Shown: positions 16,166 through 22,711 of the stretch, piece after piece | Layout: every line of letters begins with the position of its first letter | Position numbering within the stretch: position 1 is the first letter of the stretch | DNA from: Alcaligenaceae bacterium | GTDB taxonomy: Bacteria; Pseudomonadota; Gammaproteobacteria; Burkholderiales; Burkholderiaceae_B | Assembly (NCBI GenBank): GCA_002737415.1 | Contig: NSIQ01000011.1 | Location: 2,460-39,487, forward strand | Reading direction: 5' to 3' | DNA length: 37,028 bases | Position numbers and translations under genes: made by a program | Notes under the pieces: model-generated | What the model saw: the letters and a program-made list of their open reading frames with translations, nothing else | What the model was told of the DNA's origin: nothing | Database searches by the model: none

Positions 16166-16470
16166 ATAAAAACCTGGACTGGTTTATTCCGTAAGTGCGA
16201 GACTTTGTCGGTATACCGTATCCGCATCCAAGCACTTCACATCGAGTGGTGATGTCGCACAACAAAACGCTTTAGAGTCCGCTAATAATTACTGTACGGC
16301 CTTGGGTAAGGAGGTCTTGGTAAAAAAACATGGCAAACAGTAGCGAAGGTCAGGGTACATTTTATACACACACCGTGACTTTTCAATGTTTAAGTAAAAA
16401 TGATTCTGATCTTTCGAGACCAACATATAGGGCTGTCCCGAACGTGGTGATTGAGAACCGCAGAGACTAA
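16166..16470 (+). pseudogene. frameshifted remnant of a small secreted protein gene
   Basis: Two overlapping frames carry one protein. The first (to a TAG at 16341) reads YTVSASKHFTSSGDVAQQ and LESANNYCTALGKEVLVKK; the second (from about 16330 to TAA 16468) continues GTFYTHTVTFQCL and RPTYRAVPNVVIENRRD. Deleting one A from the seven-A run at 16322-16328 joins them exactly. The 5' end is also broken: AAGGAGG (16154-16160) is a perfect ribosome binding site, but the codon at 16166 is ATA and another shift is needed to reach the conserved frame. The cysteine spacing and alanine-rich helix recall small envelope lipoproteins, but I cannot name the family. A sequencing error in the A run would repair only one of the lesions. 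Confidence 0.55.
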
Positions 16471-16624
16471 GGTATACGCCTACAGTGAGCTCGATGACTC
16501 TGCGCGTCGAGCAAGACGTGCAAGTAATGCAAGCTCAGTGGATGAATTCAACGACGAGATAAGGAAGGCCGTTCGGGACTTTAATTCCGGCATTGATGCG
16601 GTACGTTCGTGCTCTCGACGGTAA
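16451..16624 (+). pseudogene. short relic reading frame after the frameshifted gene
   Basis: A frame ending at TAA 16622 encodes ETKVYAYSELDDSARRARR and then a charged helix (DEFNDEIRKAVRDFNSG). The KVYAYSELDDSAR stretch looks like the first strand and helix of small phage-type proteins that start with Y-x-[YF]-x-EL-x-x-x-A-[KR]. No ATG precedes it, so this is either a decayed gene or chance. The long open frame on the opposite strand here (16480-16926) looks like a shadow. Confidence 0.2.
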
Positions 16625-16798
16625 TCACCTTCGAAAACGTGATGAAGCCGAGGCGAAAAGCTCGAACAAATTTTAAGTTTTTGTGTTTCACTTGGGTAAG
16701 TCAGTAAGTGACTGGTCGAGGGGCGTCGAAGGCTTTGGCTTGTTGGCGCCGATCCAATATTGACCAGCTTCGGTGAAGACCTTTTCTTGGATTGAGCT

Positions 16799-17248
16799 AT
16801 GACAAATATAAACGGGGTGGTAAGTTTTTTTTTCACAGCGAGCACATTGCTTATATCGAACAATGCTGTTGGCCAGTCACTCGAAAAATGTCTCAAAACA
16901 GGCAATGGAGACTCATCTGAGTGCAACAGCTATCGCTCTAACGGAGGAATAAATAACGATAGTAAATTTTATGGCCTGAAGGTAACAGAGATTAAGACTT
17001 ACAGACCTTTTCAACTCATACTGGCATCATCAAATAAAAAAGATGATGTGATAAAAGGCGTGAGAAAACTTTGCGGAAATATGGTGCTCAGGGAGTACCC
17101 TAACTCAGAACTTTGGTACCTTGATACTCCGAACACTGCAGAAAGCCCTGCAAAACCTTGTACGCCTGCCTGCGGTGCGAGGAACCTACCGAGCAATGGG
17201 ACATATCAAGTACAGGTGTCACGATGGTCGGGAGAATGTAAAAACTAG
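16799..17248 (+). CDS. hypothetical exported cysteine-containing protein
   Basis: The 149-residue product starts with a hydrophobic segment (VVSFFFTASTLLISNNAVG, ending near residue 25) that reads as a signal peptide, though the N-terminus lacks strong positive charge. The mature part has Cys31 and Cys42, then Cys92 and a C-terminal CTPACGARN pair, so disulfides are plausible in the periplasm. SNGTYQVQVSRWSGEC at the end looks like a beta-strand finish. I recognise no family. The ribosome binding site is poor. It lies in the accessory zone between two pseudogene remnants and may itself be a horizontally acquired orphan. Confidence 0.45.
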   Translation: MTNINGVVSFFFTASTLLISNNAVGQSLEKCLKTGNGDSSECNSYRSNGGINNDSKFYGLKVTEIKTYRPFQLILASSNKKDDVIKGVRKLCGNMVLREYPNSELWYLDTPNTAESPAKPCTPACGARNLPSNGTYQVQVSRWSGECKN

Positions 17249-17331
17249 ATTACCTCATTCAGATAGATTAGGAATACGCAACGTTAAAAGGCTTTTCAAT
17301 TGAACATGGCGGTTTTAAGAGCCTAGATTGA

Positions 17332-17658
17332 CTAATTTTTATGGCATACCGCATAACCTGTCGCCTCGTAAACCGATGCGCCCGTAGCGAATCCCTCGGT
17401 TATGCAAATTATGTCGTTCGGCTTTTCAATGCTGAAATATCCGCCCGTAATCTGTCCGCCAGATAAAAATCTCTTATCACCATCGGGGGCGATAAATTGA
17501 AGTGAGCAAATATCGCCTTTTATCCTAATCGGGATAACTAGCTTGCCTTCTGACAGTTTGACCCCTTGCGGCTTGGTACCCTTGCGTTTCAAGTAAGGAT
17601 GATCGTATAAGGCTTGCGCCGCCAGTTTCCATATTCTGCTCCGTGAGAGGGTGATTTA
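17332..17658 (-). pseudogene. Toprim/primase fragment of a phage or plasmid type
   Basis: From TTG 17592 the frame encodes 86 residues: KGTKPQGVKLSEGKLVIPI, then LQFIAPDGDKRFLSGGQ, and IICITEGFATGASVYEATGYAV. This is the start of the Toprim domain of phage/plasmid primases and DUF3987/DUF927-type proteins, with the first acidic residue in ITEGFATG. The same frame is open further upstream to about 17658 and gives WKLAAQALYDHPYLKRKG, the usual lead-in of this domain, so the true start is lost. The C-terminus breaks off after ATGYAV, where intact proteins continue to the second acidic motif. Both ends are therefore missing and no primase activity is expected. Confidence 0.7.
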
Positions 17659-17676
17659 TGGGAGGATTTAAGGAGT

Positions 17677-17700
17677 AAAAAAATCCCGTGAGATGGGATT
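17677..17700 (-). terminator. intrinsic terminator, minus strand
   Basis: On the minus strand, AATCCC and GGGATT (17700-17695 and 17687-17682) form a 6-bp stem around a 7-base loop, followed by a run of T (17683-17677). It sits directly at the edge of the 93-bp repeat and upstream of the primase fragment. No intact minus-strand gene feeds it now. Confidence 0.5.
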
Positions 17701-17793
17701 CTGGCGGGGCAGCGTTGACAACATCACAAACCGCCTGAGGTGCTGCAATCTCAGGTTTTTTGCTTTTGATCTGCGAGAGGGATACTAGCCAAC
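17701..17793 (+). repeat. 93-bp dispersed repeat, copy 1, with terminator hairpin
   Basis: Copy 2 is at 20347-20439 in the same orientation, with about 12 mismatches in 93 positions and no gap. Both start CTGGCGGGGCAGC and share ACAACATCACAAACCGCCTG, and TTTTTTGCTTTTG near the end. In this copy CCTGAG (17734-17739) and CTCAGG (17750-17755) form a stem followed by six T, an intrinsic terminator on the plus strand. It flanks the primase fragment, so it is probably an end of a former integrative element. Confidence 0.75.
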
Positions 17794-17931
17794 TACAACA
17801 CAAGAGTTTTGCGCTTTACCAAACGCGAATTCAAGAACGGCTTAGTCTTCTCGCTTGTCGATATAAAACGTAAACTATGTGTTCGGTACTGCATTTGGTC
17901 TAGCCGATTTGAGTAAAGTTTAGGATCGCTG

Positions 17932-18345
17932 CTATTTTTTCCCTGTACAGGAAAAATTTTTAAGCTCTTGCTCAACGCTTCGCGGATTGATAGCTTTCCA
18001 CGGCCCATAAATCTTTTGTGTATTGACCACAGCGCCGCGGGCCATACGCTCTTCAAACAGCTCAATCGTGTAGGTCCTCACACGATTATCAGGGCAGTCA
18101 TATTGCGCCTTGATGACTACCGAATGAAATAAATGCCCTTCTTCATTACGCATCTTGCGTTTGTAGTCAAGCATCTCTGCCACATTTACAAACCTATCCA
18201 TTTGAATAAGCTCACTGCGTTCGGTATAGGTAGTGAGGGTTGCGTCCTCATGCATACTCAACCACTGCGCCTCGGCGCGGCTACCGAATAGCCCGTGCAG
18301 CAGCACCAACACACAGAACATCAAAACGGTCGCGCTGTCTCTCAT
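17932..18345 (-). CDS. surface-adhesin protein E-like secreted protein
   Basis: The 137-residue precursor has a Sec signal peptide (about 1-26, ending SRAEA) after AAAAGGA and ATG 18345. The mature part follows the surface-adhesin E pattern: a W start, YTERSELIQMDRFVNVAEMLDY, then SVVIKAQYDCPDNRVRTYTIELF, and the end WKAINPRSVEQELKNFSC. The two cysteines (in YDC and FSC) are the usual disulfide pair. Proteins of this family are small periplasmic or outer-surface proteins, common in betaproteobacteria; the founding member is a Haemophilus adhesin, but most have no known function. It stands alone among accessory genes. Confidence 0.75.
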   Translation of the reverse strand: MRDSATVLMFCVLVLLHGLFGSRAEAQWLSMHEDATLTTYTERSELIQMDRFVNVAEMLDYKRKMRNEEGHLFHSVVIKAQYDCPDNRVRTYTIELFEERMARGAVVNTQKIYGPWKAINPRSVEQELKNFSCTGKK

Positions 18346-18397
18346 ACTTTTCCTTTTCAGGGACTAAAACTGAGGTCGAAGTCTTACACCGAGCACC

Positions 18398-18862
18398 GTG
18401 CCATTGACTGACATAACCTTTGCATCATTACTAGCGTCATACGCCTATACAAAATTTAACAGTTTTAGCGTGCCAGATCACCCAGAAACCTTAGGGGATT
18501 CTTTCTTACCCGCCTATTCGAGTGCTCCTCCGTGGACGGGATGCGCGATGTTAACCATCGCAGCCTACACCCAGTACCAGTGCAATCGCTGCGGACAGAT
18601 CCATATCAAAGCTGAGTACGGGTCAATCAGCATCTTCGTACCAGTCGACATCGCATTCAAATCAACAGACTTAAAAATCTGCGCGCGCTGCGGCGAGTCA
18701 CAGCAAGTTCAAGAATATATCAACATGGGTCGAATATCCAAAAGCGTAGAGATTGATACCTACCTTGAACAACCAACGTGGTGGCAGAAAATAAGACGCC
18801 GCTGGAATGATAGGTACGGGGTCAAGGATGTATATGTAACCGATTTATATCCAAGAATTTAA
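18398..18862 (+). CDS. hypothetical zinc-ribbon protein
   Basis: The frame encodes 154 residues from a GTG at 18398. Two CxxC knuckles, CNRC (62-65) and CARC (95-98), each followed by G, make a rubredoxin-like zinc site. The C-terminus is basic (KIRRRWNDRYG) and then ends VTDLYPRI. Start choice is uncertain: no good ribosome binding site precedes the GTG, and ATG 18549 just before the first knuckle would give about 104 residues. It is 14 bases upstream of a second cysteine-rich gene on the same strand, so the two are probably co-transcribed. I do not recognise the family and assign no function. Confidence 0.5.
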   Translation: MPLTDITFASLLASYAYTKFNSFSVPDHPETLGDSFLPAYSSAPPWTGCAMLTIAAYTQYQCNRCGQIHIKAEYGSISIFVPVDIAFKSTDLKICARCGESQQVQEYINMGRISKSVEIDTYLEQPTWWQKIRRRWNDRYGVKDVYVTDLYPRI

Positions 18863-18876
18863 CTCAAGGAACGACA

Positions 18877-19140
18877 ATGTCAGTTGTTTTCGCAGTTCAC
18901 AATTGCCCCATAATTGAAATCTGTGGCCAGAAATGGGAAAACCTTTACCCAACGCCCGATCCGAGAAAGCGAAAATGCGGCGAGTGCAAGAAAGAAGTCG
19001 TTTTATGCGAAGACCGAGAACATTTTGATCACCTGGAAGCAGCGGGTACTTGTGTTGGTTATAAAAGCTATACCGAGCGGGATCCGAGTCTGGGACCAGT
19101 CGAAATAAGCATTACGGTTGGGATACCAAAGAAAAGTTAA
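18877..19140 (+). CDS. small cysteine-rich, probably metal-binding protein
   Basis: The 87-residue protein follows AAGGA at a good distance from ATG 18877. It shows WENLYPTPDPRKRKCGECKKEVVLCEDREHF in sections: W-x2-L-x2-T-x4-R-x-C-x2-C, then C44 and a GTCVGY ending with C59. Small bacterial proteins with this W...L...T...R-x-C-x2-C...C...G-x-CVA layout occur widely and probably bind zinc; no function is established that I can name. It pairs with the zinc-ribbon gene just upstream. In the accessory zone such a pair could belong to a stress, toxin-antitoxin or phage-derived module, but the sequence does not decide this. Confidence 0.65.
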   Translation: MSVVFAVHNCPIIEICGQKWENLYPTPDPRKRKCGECKKEVVLCEDREHFDHLEAAGTCVGYKSYTERDPSLGPVEISITVGIPKKS

Positions 19141-19269
19141 TTTCGTACCGCGGAACATTTCTCTTTTAAATGGCATACACTGACATGAATTAGCCTCCTA
19201 GATTCGAACATTTAAAAAGTTAAGATTTATAATGGAACCCCACGCTATTTTTAATAAACTTAATTAATT
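19141..19269 (+). promoter_or_regulatory. A+T-rich leader with possible -10 element
   Basis: The gap upstream of the A+T-rich membrane protein gene contains TATAAT at about 19228-19233, with no convincing -35 box, and no Shine-Dalgarno before ATG 19270. The composition changes sharply here relative to the flanking genes. Confidence 0.25.
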
Positions 19270-19947
19270 ATGCTGAGCGACAAAACAAAAAAAAACATTG
19301 AGGCTGAAGAGACTTTTCGATACGCTTTAAAAGCAAAGCTGGAGGAAGAACATTTTAAAACTACGCTCTTATTATCTGAACAGTTAAAAAATGTTCAAAA
19401 GAACACAAGTAGACAAAGGAACGAAAATGGTGTGAACCATGTATTTTTTCGCTTTTTTAATTCAACTCTAGGTATTTGGATTTTATCTACTATATTTATT
19501 TCTGGAGGTGCTTCGTTATTTCAATATACTCAAAACAAATATAAAATTGAAGCTGCTAATAAAGAGTCGGCTTTAAAGTATGAATTTGATATAAGTGCGC
19601 GTATTGAAAATATGAAGTATTTCCTAGATAGCGCATTGACTGTTGGTGATGCGCAGATTGCTTTATCAGGCTTGTATCATAATAAATTTAAAACAAATGA
19701 AGATCTATCTGGCCAAACTTTAAATACGATCTATTTGCATTTATTTGCACTGGGCGACAAAGATGCAAAAGAGGTAGTCAAGCGCTCCATGGAAATAGTA
19801 AAAAAACTGGAGCGCATAAATTTCGATTTAAGTCTGAGGCAGAAGAGTCTTCTACTAAATAAGGAAGAAAAAGAAAATTTACTGGAAATGGTCAAAAACA
19901 TATATAAATTACATTTAGATGTTATCGAGAATCTAAGCTACCTGTAA
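19270..19947 (+). CDS. hypothetical single-pass membrane protein with coiled-coil flanks
   Basis: This 225-residue product has a charged, probably coiled-coil N-terminal part (1-55, rich in E, K and Q). One membrane segment follows at about 66-84 (STLGIWILSTIFISGGASLF), and a longer C-terminal half has heptad-like leucines and repeated NIYKL/LERIN patterns. The gene is markedly A+T-rich compared with its surroundings and uses AAA, AAT and TTA codons heavily, suggesting acquisition from a low-GC source. I recognise no family. The shape (tail inside or outside a single helix, no enzyme motif) is common among small island-borne membrane proteins, including parts of phage-defence systems, but nothing specific supports that here. 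Confidence 0.6.
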   Translation: MLSDKTKKNIEAEETFRYALKAKLEEEHFKTTLLLSEQLKNVQKNTSRQRNENGVNHVFFRFFNSTLGIWILSTIFISGGASLFQYTQNKYKIEAANKESALKYEFDISARIENMKYFLDSALTVGDAQIALSGLYHNKFKTNEDLSGQTLNTIYLHLFALGDKDAKEVVKRSMEIVKKLERINFDLSLRQKSLLLNKEEKENLLEMVKNIYKLHLDVIENLSYL

Positions 19948-20145
19948 TTTTTAAGGATTGTCGAGTATTTAACGAGCCACATATACGGTTGGGCGTTTGA
20001 CTAGGCGTTCAATTGACCTAACGTTTGGCAAAAATAAAAAAATAAAAAATTACCGGTACTTTTAAAAATGGACGGGGGGGGTGTTTCGAAAACTCGATCG
20101 TCGTTCGTTCAGAACAAGGTGTAAAGGTAGCCGGATGGGACCCAA

Positions 20146-20216
20146 ATGAATTTCGGGGGGTGGGGGGTACGGTTGGGTGTCGCTGGGCCCAAGCAAGGGT
20201 GGCTAAGCGCGACCGG
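20146..20216 (+). repeat. G-rich dispersed repeat, segment A (diverged)
   Basis: It shares GGGGGTACGG (20163-20172) followed by TTGGGTGTCG (20173-20182) with the 97-bp repeats at 26977 and 28060. It also shares AAGGGTGG[CT]TAAGC and then CCGG[AT]C with the sequence just after the 28060 copy. The two G-rich units stand back to back, as arm-type sites of tyrosine recombinases often do. Confidence 0.5.
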
Positions 20217-20282
20217 ACTGTGCACTGCAAGCAACCAACAATCGTGGTGAGTGATACTTGATCTGAAATCAAGCGAATATTC

Positions 20283-20303
20283 TTGGGTATGCTTTTGGGT
20301 ATG
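20283..20303 (+). repeat. tandem TTGGGTATG motif, 12-bp spacing
   Basis: TTGGGTATG occurs at 20283-20291 and again at 20295-20303. The 12-bp repeat distance equals that of the GTGGGGAAAA pair at 28311. It lies 44 bases before the second 93-bp repeat. A relic integrase arm-binding site is a possible reading. Confidence 0.4.
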
Positions 20304-20346
20304 TAGGAATAAAAATTGCCACGAGAGGCGCATATTCATTGACATA

Positions 20347-20439
20347 CTGGCGGGGCAGCAATAACAACATCACAAACCGCCTGAAATGCTGAAATCTCAG
20401 ATTTTTTGCTTTTGGTCTGCGGAAGGGATACTAACCAGC
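20347..20439 (+). repeat. 93-bp dispersed repeat, copy 2
   Basis: It matches copy 1 (17701-17793) over the whole 93 bases with about 87% identity and the same boundaries. The terminator stem is weaker here (CTGA...TCAG with a mismatch) but the six-T run and TTTTTTGCTTTTG are kept. The frame on the minus strand stays open in both copies (…QAVCDVV…AAPP), yet six of about thirty residues differ, so it is not under obvious protein-level selection. Confidence 0.75.
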
Positions 20440-20764
20440 GTCTGAAGTCATCCGTTTGATGTGGAGTTTTCACAGCTAGGCTGGTCAGGCTCCTGAATAA
20501 TCCAAGGGGGTAAATATTGAATCGATGCCAACAGTGCTGGGCCTTAGTGGCAAGAGTGTTGACCTGCTCTAAGTATTTCCTTAAAAACAACAGATGATGA
20601 GGATACTTGATTGCCTGTGGGTGCAGCTTTACACTCTATCGAGGTTTTTAGCTGCTTTAGATGGTTGAAAACGAACACACGAATTGGACGCCTTGAGTGC
20701 CGCGGTTCTTCCAGACGTGATACCAGATTTAACACCGTCAATAATGCTAAGTTGACCTGAAACT

Positions 20765-21712
20765 ATGCCACCCATGCGACGCATTTCAGTTGTTGTGCCG
20801 GTTTATAACGGCGCTGAGACTGTACCCAAACTCATCGAACAGCTGGACAAACACCTGAGACCACAAAACTCTTTAGAGCTTATTTTGGTCAACGATGGCA
20901 GCACACGCGACAATTCCGATGAGGTTTGCGAGGTTGCGGCGCAACAAAACGACTGGATTGTTTATATAGAACTTTCAACAAATTTCGGAGAACACAACGC
21001 CGTCATGGCGGGGTTAAACCACTGCACAGGTGACTATGTCGTGATCATGGATGATGATCTACAAAACCCGCCTCATGAAGCCATTCGACTTGTTGATGAG
21101 CTCGACCGAGGGGGCTATGACGTGGTTTTTTCTTGCTACAAGAAAAAAAAACATGGGTTGTCGAGAAACTTAGGGAGTTCTTTTAATAACCTGATCGCAA
21201 GCTATGTCCTAAAGAAACCAAGAGATCTCTACCTTTCCTCATTCAAGTGTATCCGTCGGTCGGTGGTTAAACAGATCATTAAATATGATGGCCCTTACCC
21301 CTATATTGATGGCCTGATCCTTAGAAGCACCACCCGTTACGGTCGGTTAGAGGTAGAGCATTTCAGTCGAGAGGTCGGACGCTCTGGTTATTCGCTGCGC
21401 AAACTTGTGAGCCTTTGGCTCAATATGTTCACAAACTTTTCGATCTTGCCGCTGCGCATTGCCAGTGCCATTGGATTACTGCTTGCAACCCTTAGCGGCT
21501 TGGCAGGGGTTGTTGTCATTATCGAAAAAATCATGAACCCGGATCTCCCCACGGGTTGGGCATCAGTTTTTGTTGCAATCTTATTTATGTCTAGCGTGCA
21601 GCTTTTAGCGATCGGTCTGATGGGCGAGTATCTAGGGAGAGTGCTGATGAAGCTAAATAAGATACCTCAGTTTGTGGTGCGCAGAACCATCCGCAACAAG
21701 GAGCAAGCCTAA
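20765..21712 (+). CDS. GT2 polyprenyl-phosphate glycosyltransferase (ArnC/GtrB-like)
   Basis: The 315-residue enzyme begins ISVVVPVYNGAETVPKL, has LVNDGSTRD (41-49) and the metal-binding DDDLQNPP (96-103), and carries two C-terminal membrane helices (about 232-256 and 269-290, GLLLATLSGLAGVVVII and SVQLLAIGLMGEY). This is the layout of ArnC, GtrB and DPM1-like proteins, which move a sugar from a nucleotide donor to undecaprenyl phosphate at the inner membrane. The usual DDDLQNPPE proton pattern is intact except His for Glu. The start could be either of two ATGs (20765 or 20774). The sugar-making genes follow directly: AAGGAG at 21698-21703, inside this gene, serves the next one. Confidence 0.88.
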   Translation: MPPMRRISVVVPVYNGAETVPKLIEQLDKHLRPQNSLELILVNDGSTRDNSDEVCEVAAQQNDWIVYIELSTNFGEHNAVMAGLNHCTGDYVVIMDDDLQNPPHEAIRLVDELDRGGYDVVFSCYKKKKHGLSRNLGSSFNNLIASYVLKKPRDLYLSSFKCIRRSVVKQIIKYDGPYPYIDGLILRSTTRYGRLEVEHFSREVGRSGYSLRKLVSLWLNMFTNFSILPLRIASAIGLLLATLSGLAGVVVIIEKIMNPDLPTGWASVFVAILFMSSVQLLAIGLMGEYLGRVLMKLNKIPQFVVRRTIRNKEQA

Positions 21713-22711
21713 TTGGTTTATGACGAAAGCTGGTATTCGGGTCGATCAGTGCTCATCACAGGGGGGCTCGGATTCATCGGAAGCTCACTTGCCATCCGCA
21801 TGGTGGCCCTTGGGGCTAAGGTTACTTTGTTAGACGCCATGATTAAGGAATTTGGCGGCAACTGGAAAAATATCGAACCCATCCGAGAGCAAGTCCATGT
21901 CTTCCAAGATGATATGCGTAACTTTCAAGCCTTATCTCAGATTGTTAAAGGGCAAGAAGCAATATTTCATTTGGCAGGACAGGTCAGTCACGGCGACAGC
22001 ATGCTCGAGCCCTTGACTGACTTGGGGGTGAATTGCGTGTCAACCATGAATTTGGTTGAGGCTTGTAGGATACACAACCCTAACGCCCGGATTGTCTACA
22101 CCTCGACAAGGCAAGTCTACGGTACTCCACAGAAGCTTCCCGTTAAGGAAGACCACCCAGTATTACCAATTGATGTAAACGGCATCAACAAACTCGCCGC
22201 TGAGTACTACCACCTGCTGTACCACCAAGTTTACGACGTTAAGTCAACGGTTTTACGGCTAACAAATACTTACGGACCAAGGCTTCAAATCCAGAACGAC
22301 CGACAGGGGTTTATCGGTGTATTTCTCAAGCGGTGTCTCAGTGGAAGAGAGATTCATATATTTGGCGATGGGATGCAGGTACGCGACTTCAACTACGTGG
22401 ATGATGTGGTGCAAGCGCTAGTCCTTGCGCTACTACATGACCAATGCTTTGGACATGTTTTTAATCTCGGGTCCCCAGATCGATACGATCTCTTAAATTT
22501 TGTACAAACACTGGCCACCCTAACTGATGTAACCTACCAACTTGTACCGTTTCCCTCAGACAAGAAACTGATCGATATTGGCGACTATTATGGTGACTAC
22601 TCTGCATTTTCTGAAGTGACTGGTTGGCAGCCCCAAATAAATCTCCGCGAAGGCTTGGCTAAGACGCTGGCTTACTACCAAGCCCACCGCATCAATTACT
22701 TAACCCCGTGA
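21713..22711 (+). CDS. NAD-dependent sugar epimerase/dehydratase with Asn in place of catalytic Tyr
   Basis: The 332-residue extended SDR has the Rossmann motif GGLGFIGSS (17-25) and STRQVYG (131-137). The expected YxxxK reads NGINK, so Asn156 stands where tyrosine acts and Lys160 is kept (DVNGINKLAAEYYHLLY). The rest of the family pattern, LRLTNTYGPR and FNYVDDVV, is present. Loss of the tyrosine is a recurring feature of one subgroup of these proteins that I recall from glycan clusters, so the protein is probably active, but the chemistry may differ from standard 4,6-dehydration. It starts with TTG immediately after the upstream stop, with AAGGAG 9 bases before. It overlaps the aminotransferase gene by 4 bases. 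Confidence 0.85.
   Translation: MVYDESWYSGRSVLITGGLGFIGSSLAIRMVALGAKVTLLDAMIKEFGGNWKNIEPIREQVHVFQDDMRNFQALSQIVKGQEAIFHLAGQVSHGDSMLEPLTDLGVNCVSTMNLVEACRIHNPNARIVYTSTRQVYGTPQKLPVKEDHPVLPIDVNGINKLAAEYYHLLYHQVYDVKSTVLRLTNTYGPRLQIQNDRQGFIGVFLKRCLSGREIHIFGDGMQVRDFNYVDDVVQALVLALLHDQCFGHVFNLGSPDRYDLLNFVQTLATLTDVTYQLVPFPSDKKLIDIGDYYGDYSAFSEVTGWQPQINLREGLAKTLAYYQAHRINYLTP

Larger units (their letters stand above)
19948..20764. other. gene-free repeat-rich region
   Basis: No credible gene is seen in these 817 bases. Short open frames here follow the repeat sequences and lack ribosome binding sites. The stretch holds a G-rich segment related to the 97-bp repeats (about 20146-20216), tandem TTGGGTATG motifs, and the second 93-bp repeat, in that order. 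It then runs into the leader of the glycan operon, where no clear promoter stands out. It looks like the collapsed boundary of one or more integrated elements. Confidence 0.5.

Noticed and set aside
16480-16926. 148-codon open frame on the minus strand
   Set aside because: It has no ribosome binding site or recognisable motif, and a serine/arginine-rich composition typical of an antisense shadow. The plus strand here carries relic coding sequence and the start of the 16799 gene.
17701-17793. The repeat starting TGGCGGGGCAG taken as the 3' end of a tRNA gene
   Set aside because: No T-arm GTTCGA or cloverleaf pairing follows, so only the acceptor-like ending is similar.
17525-17803. 92-codon minus-strand frame across the first 93-bp repeat
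   Set aside because: It is open mainly because the repeat is open; the matching frame at the second copy differs in about six of thirty residues and joins unrelated sequence. No start signal is present.
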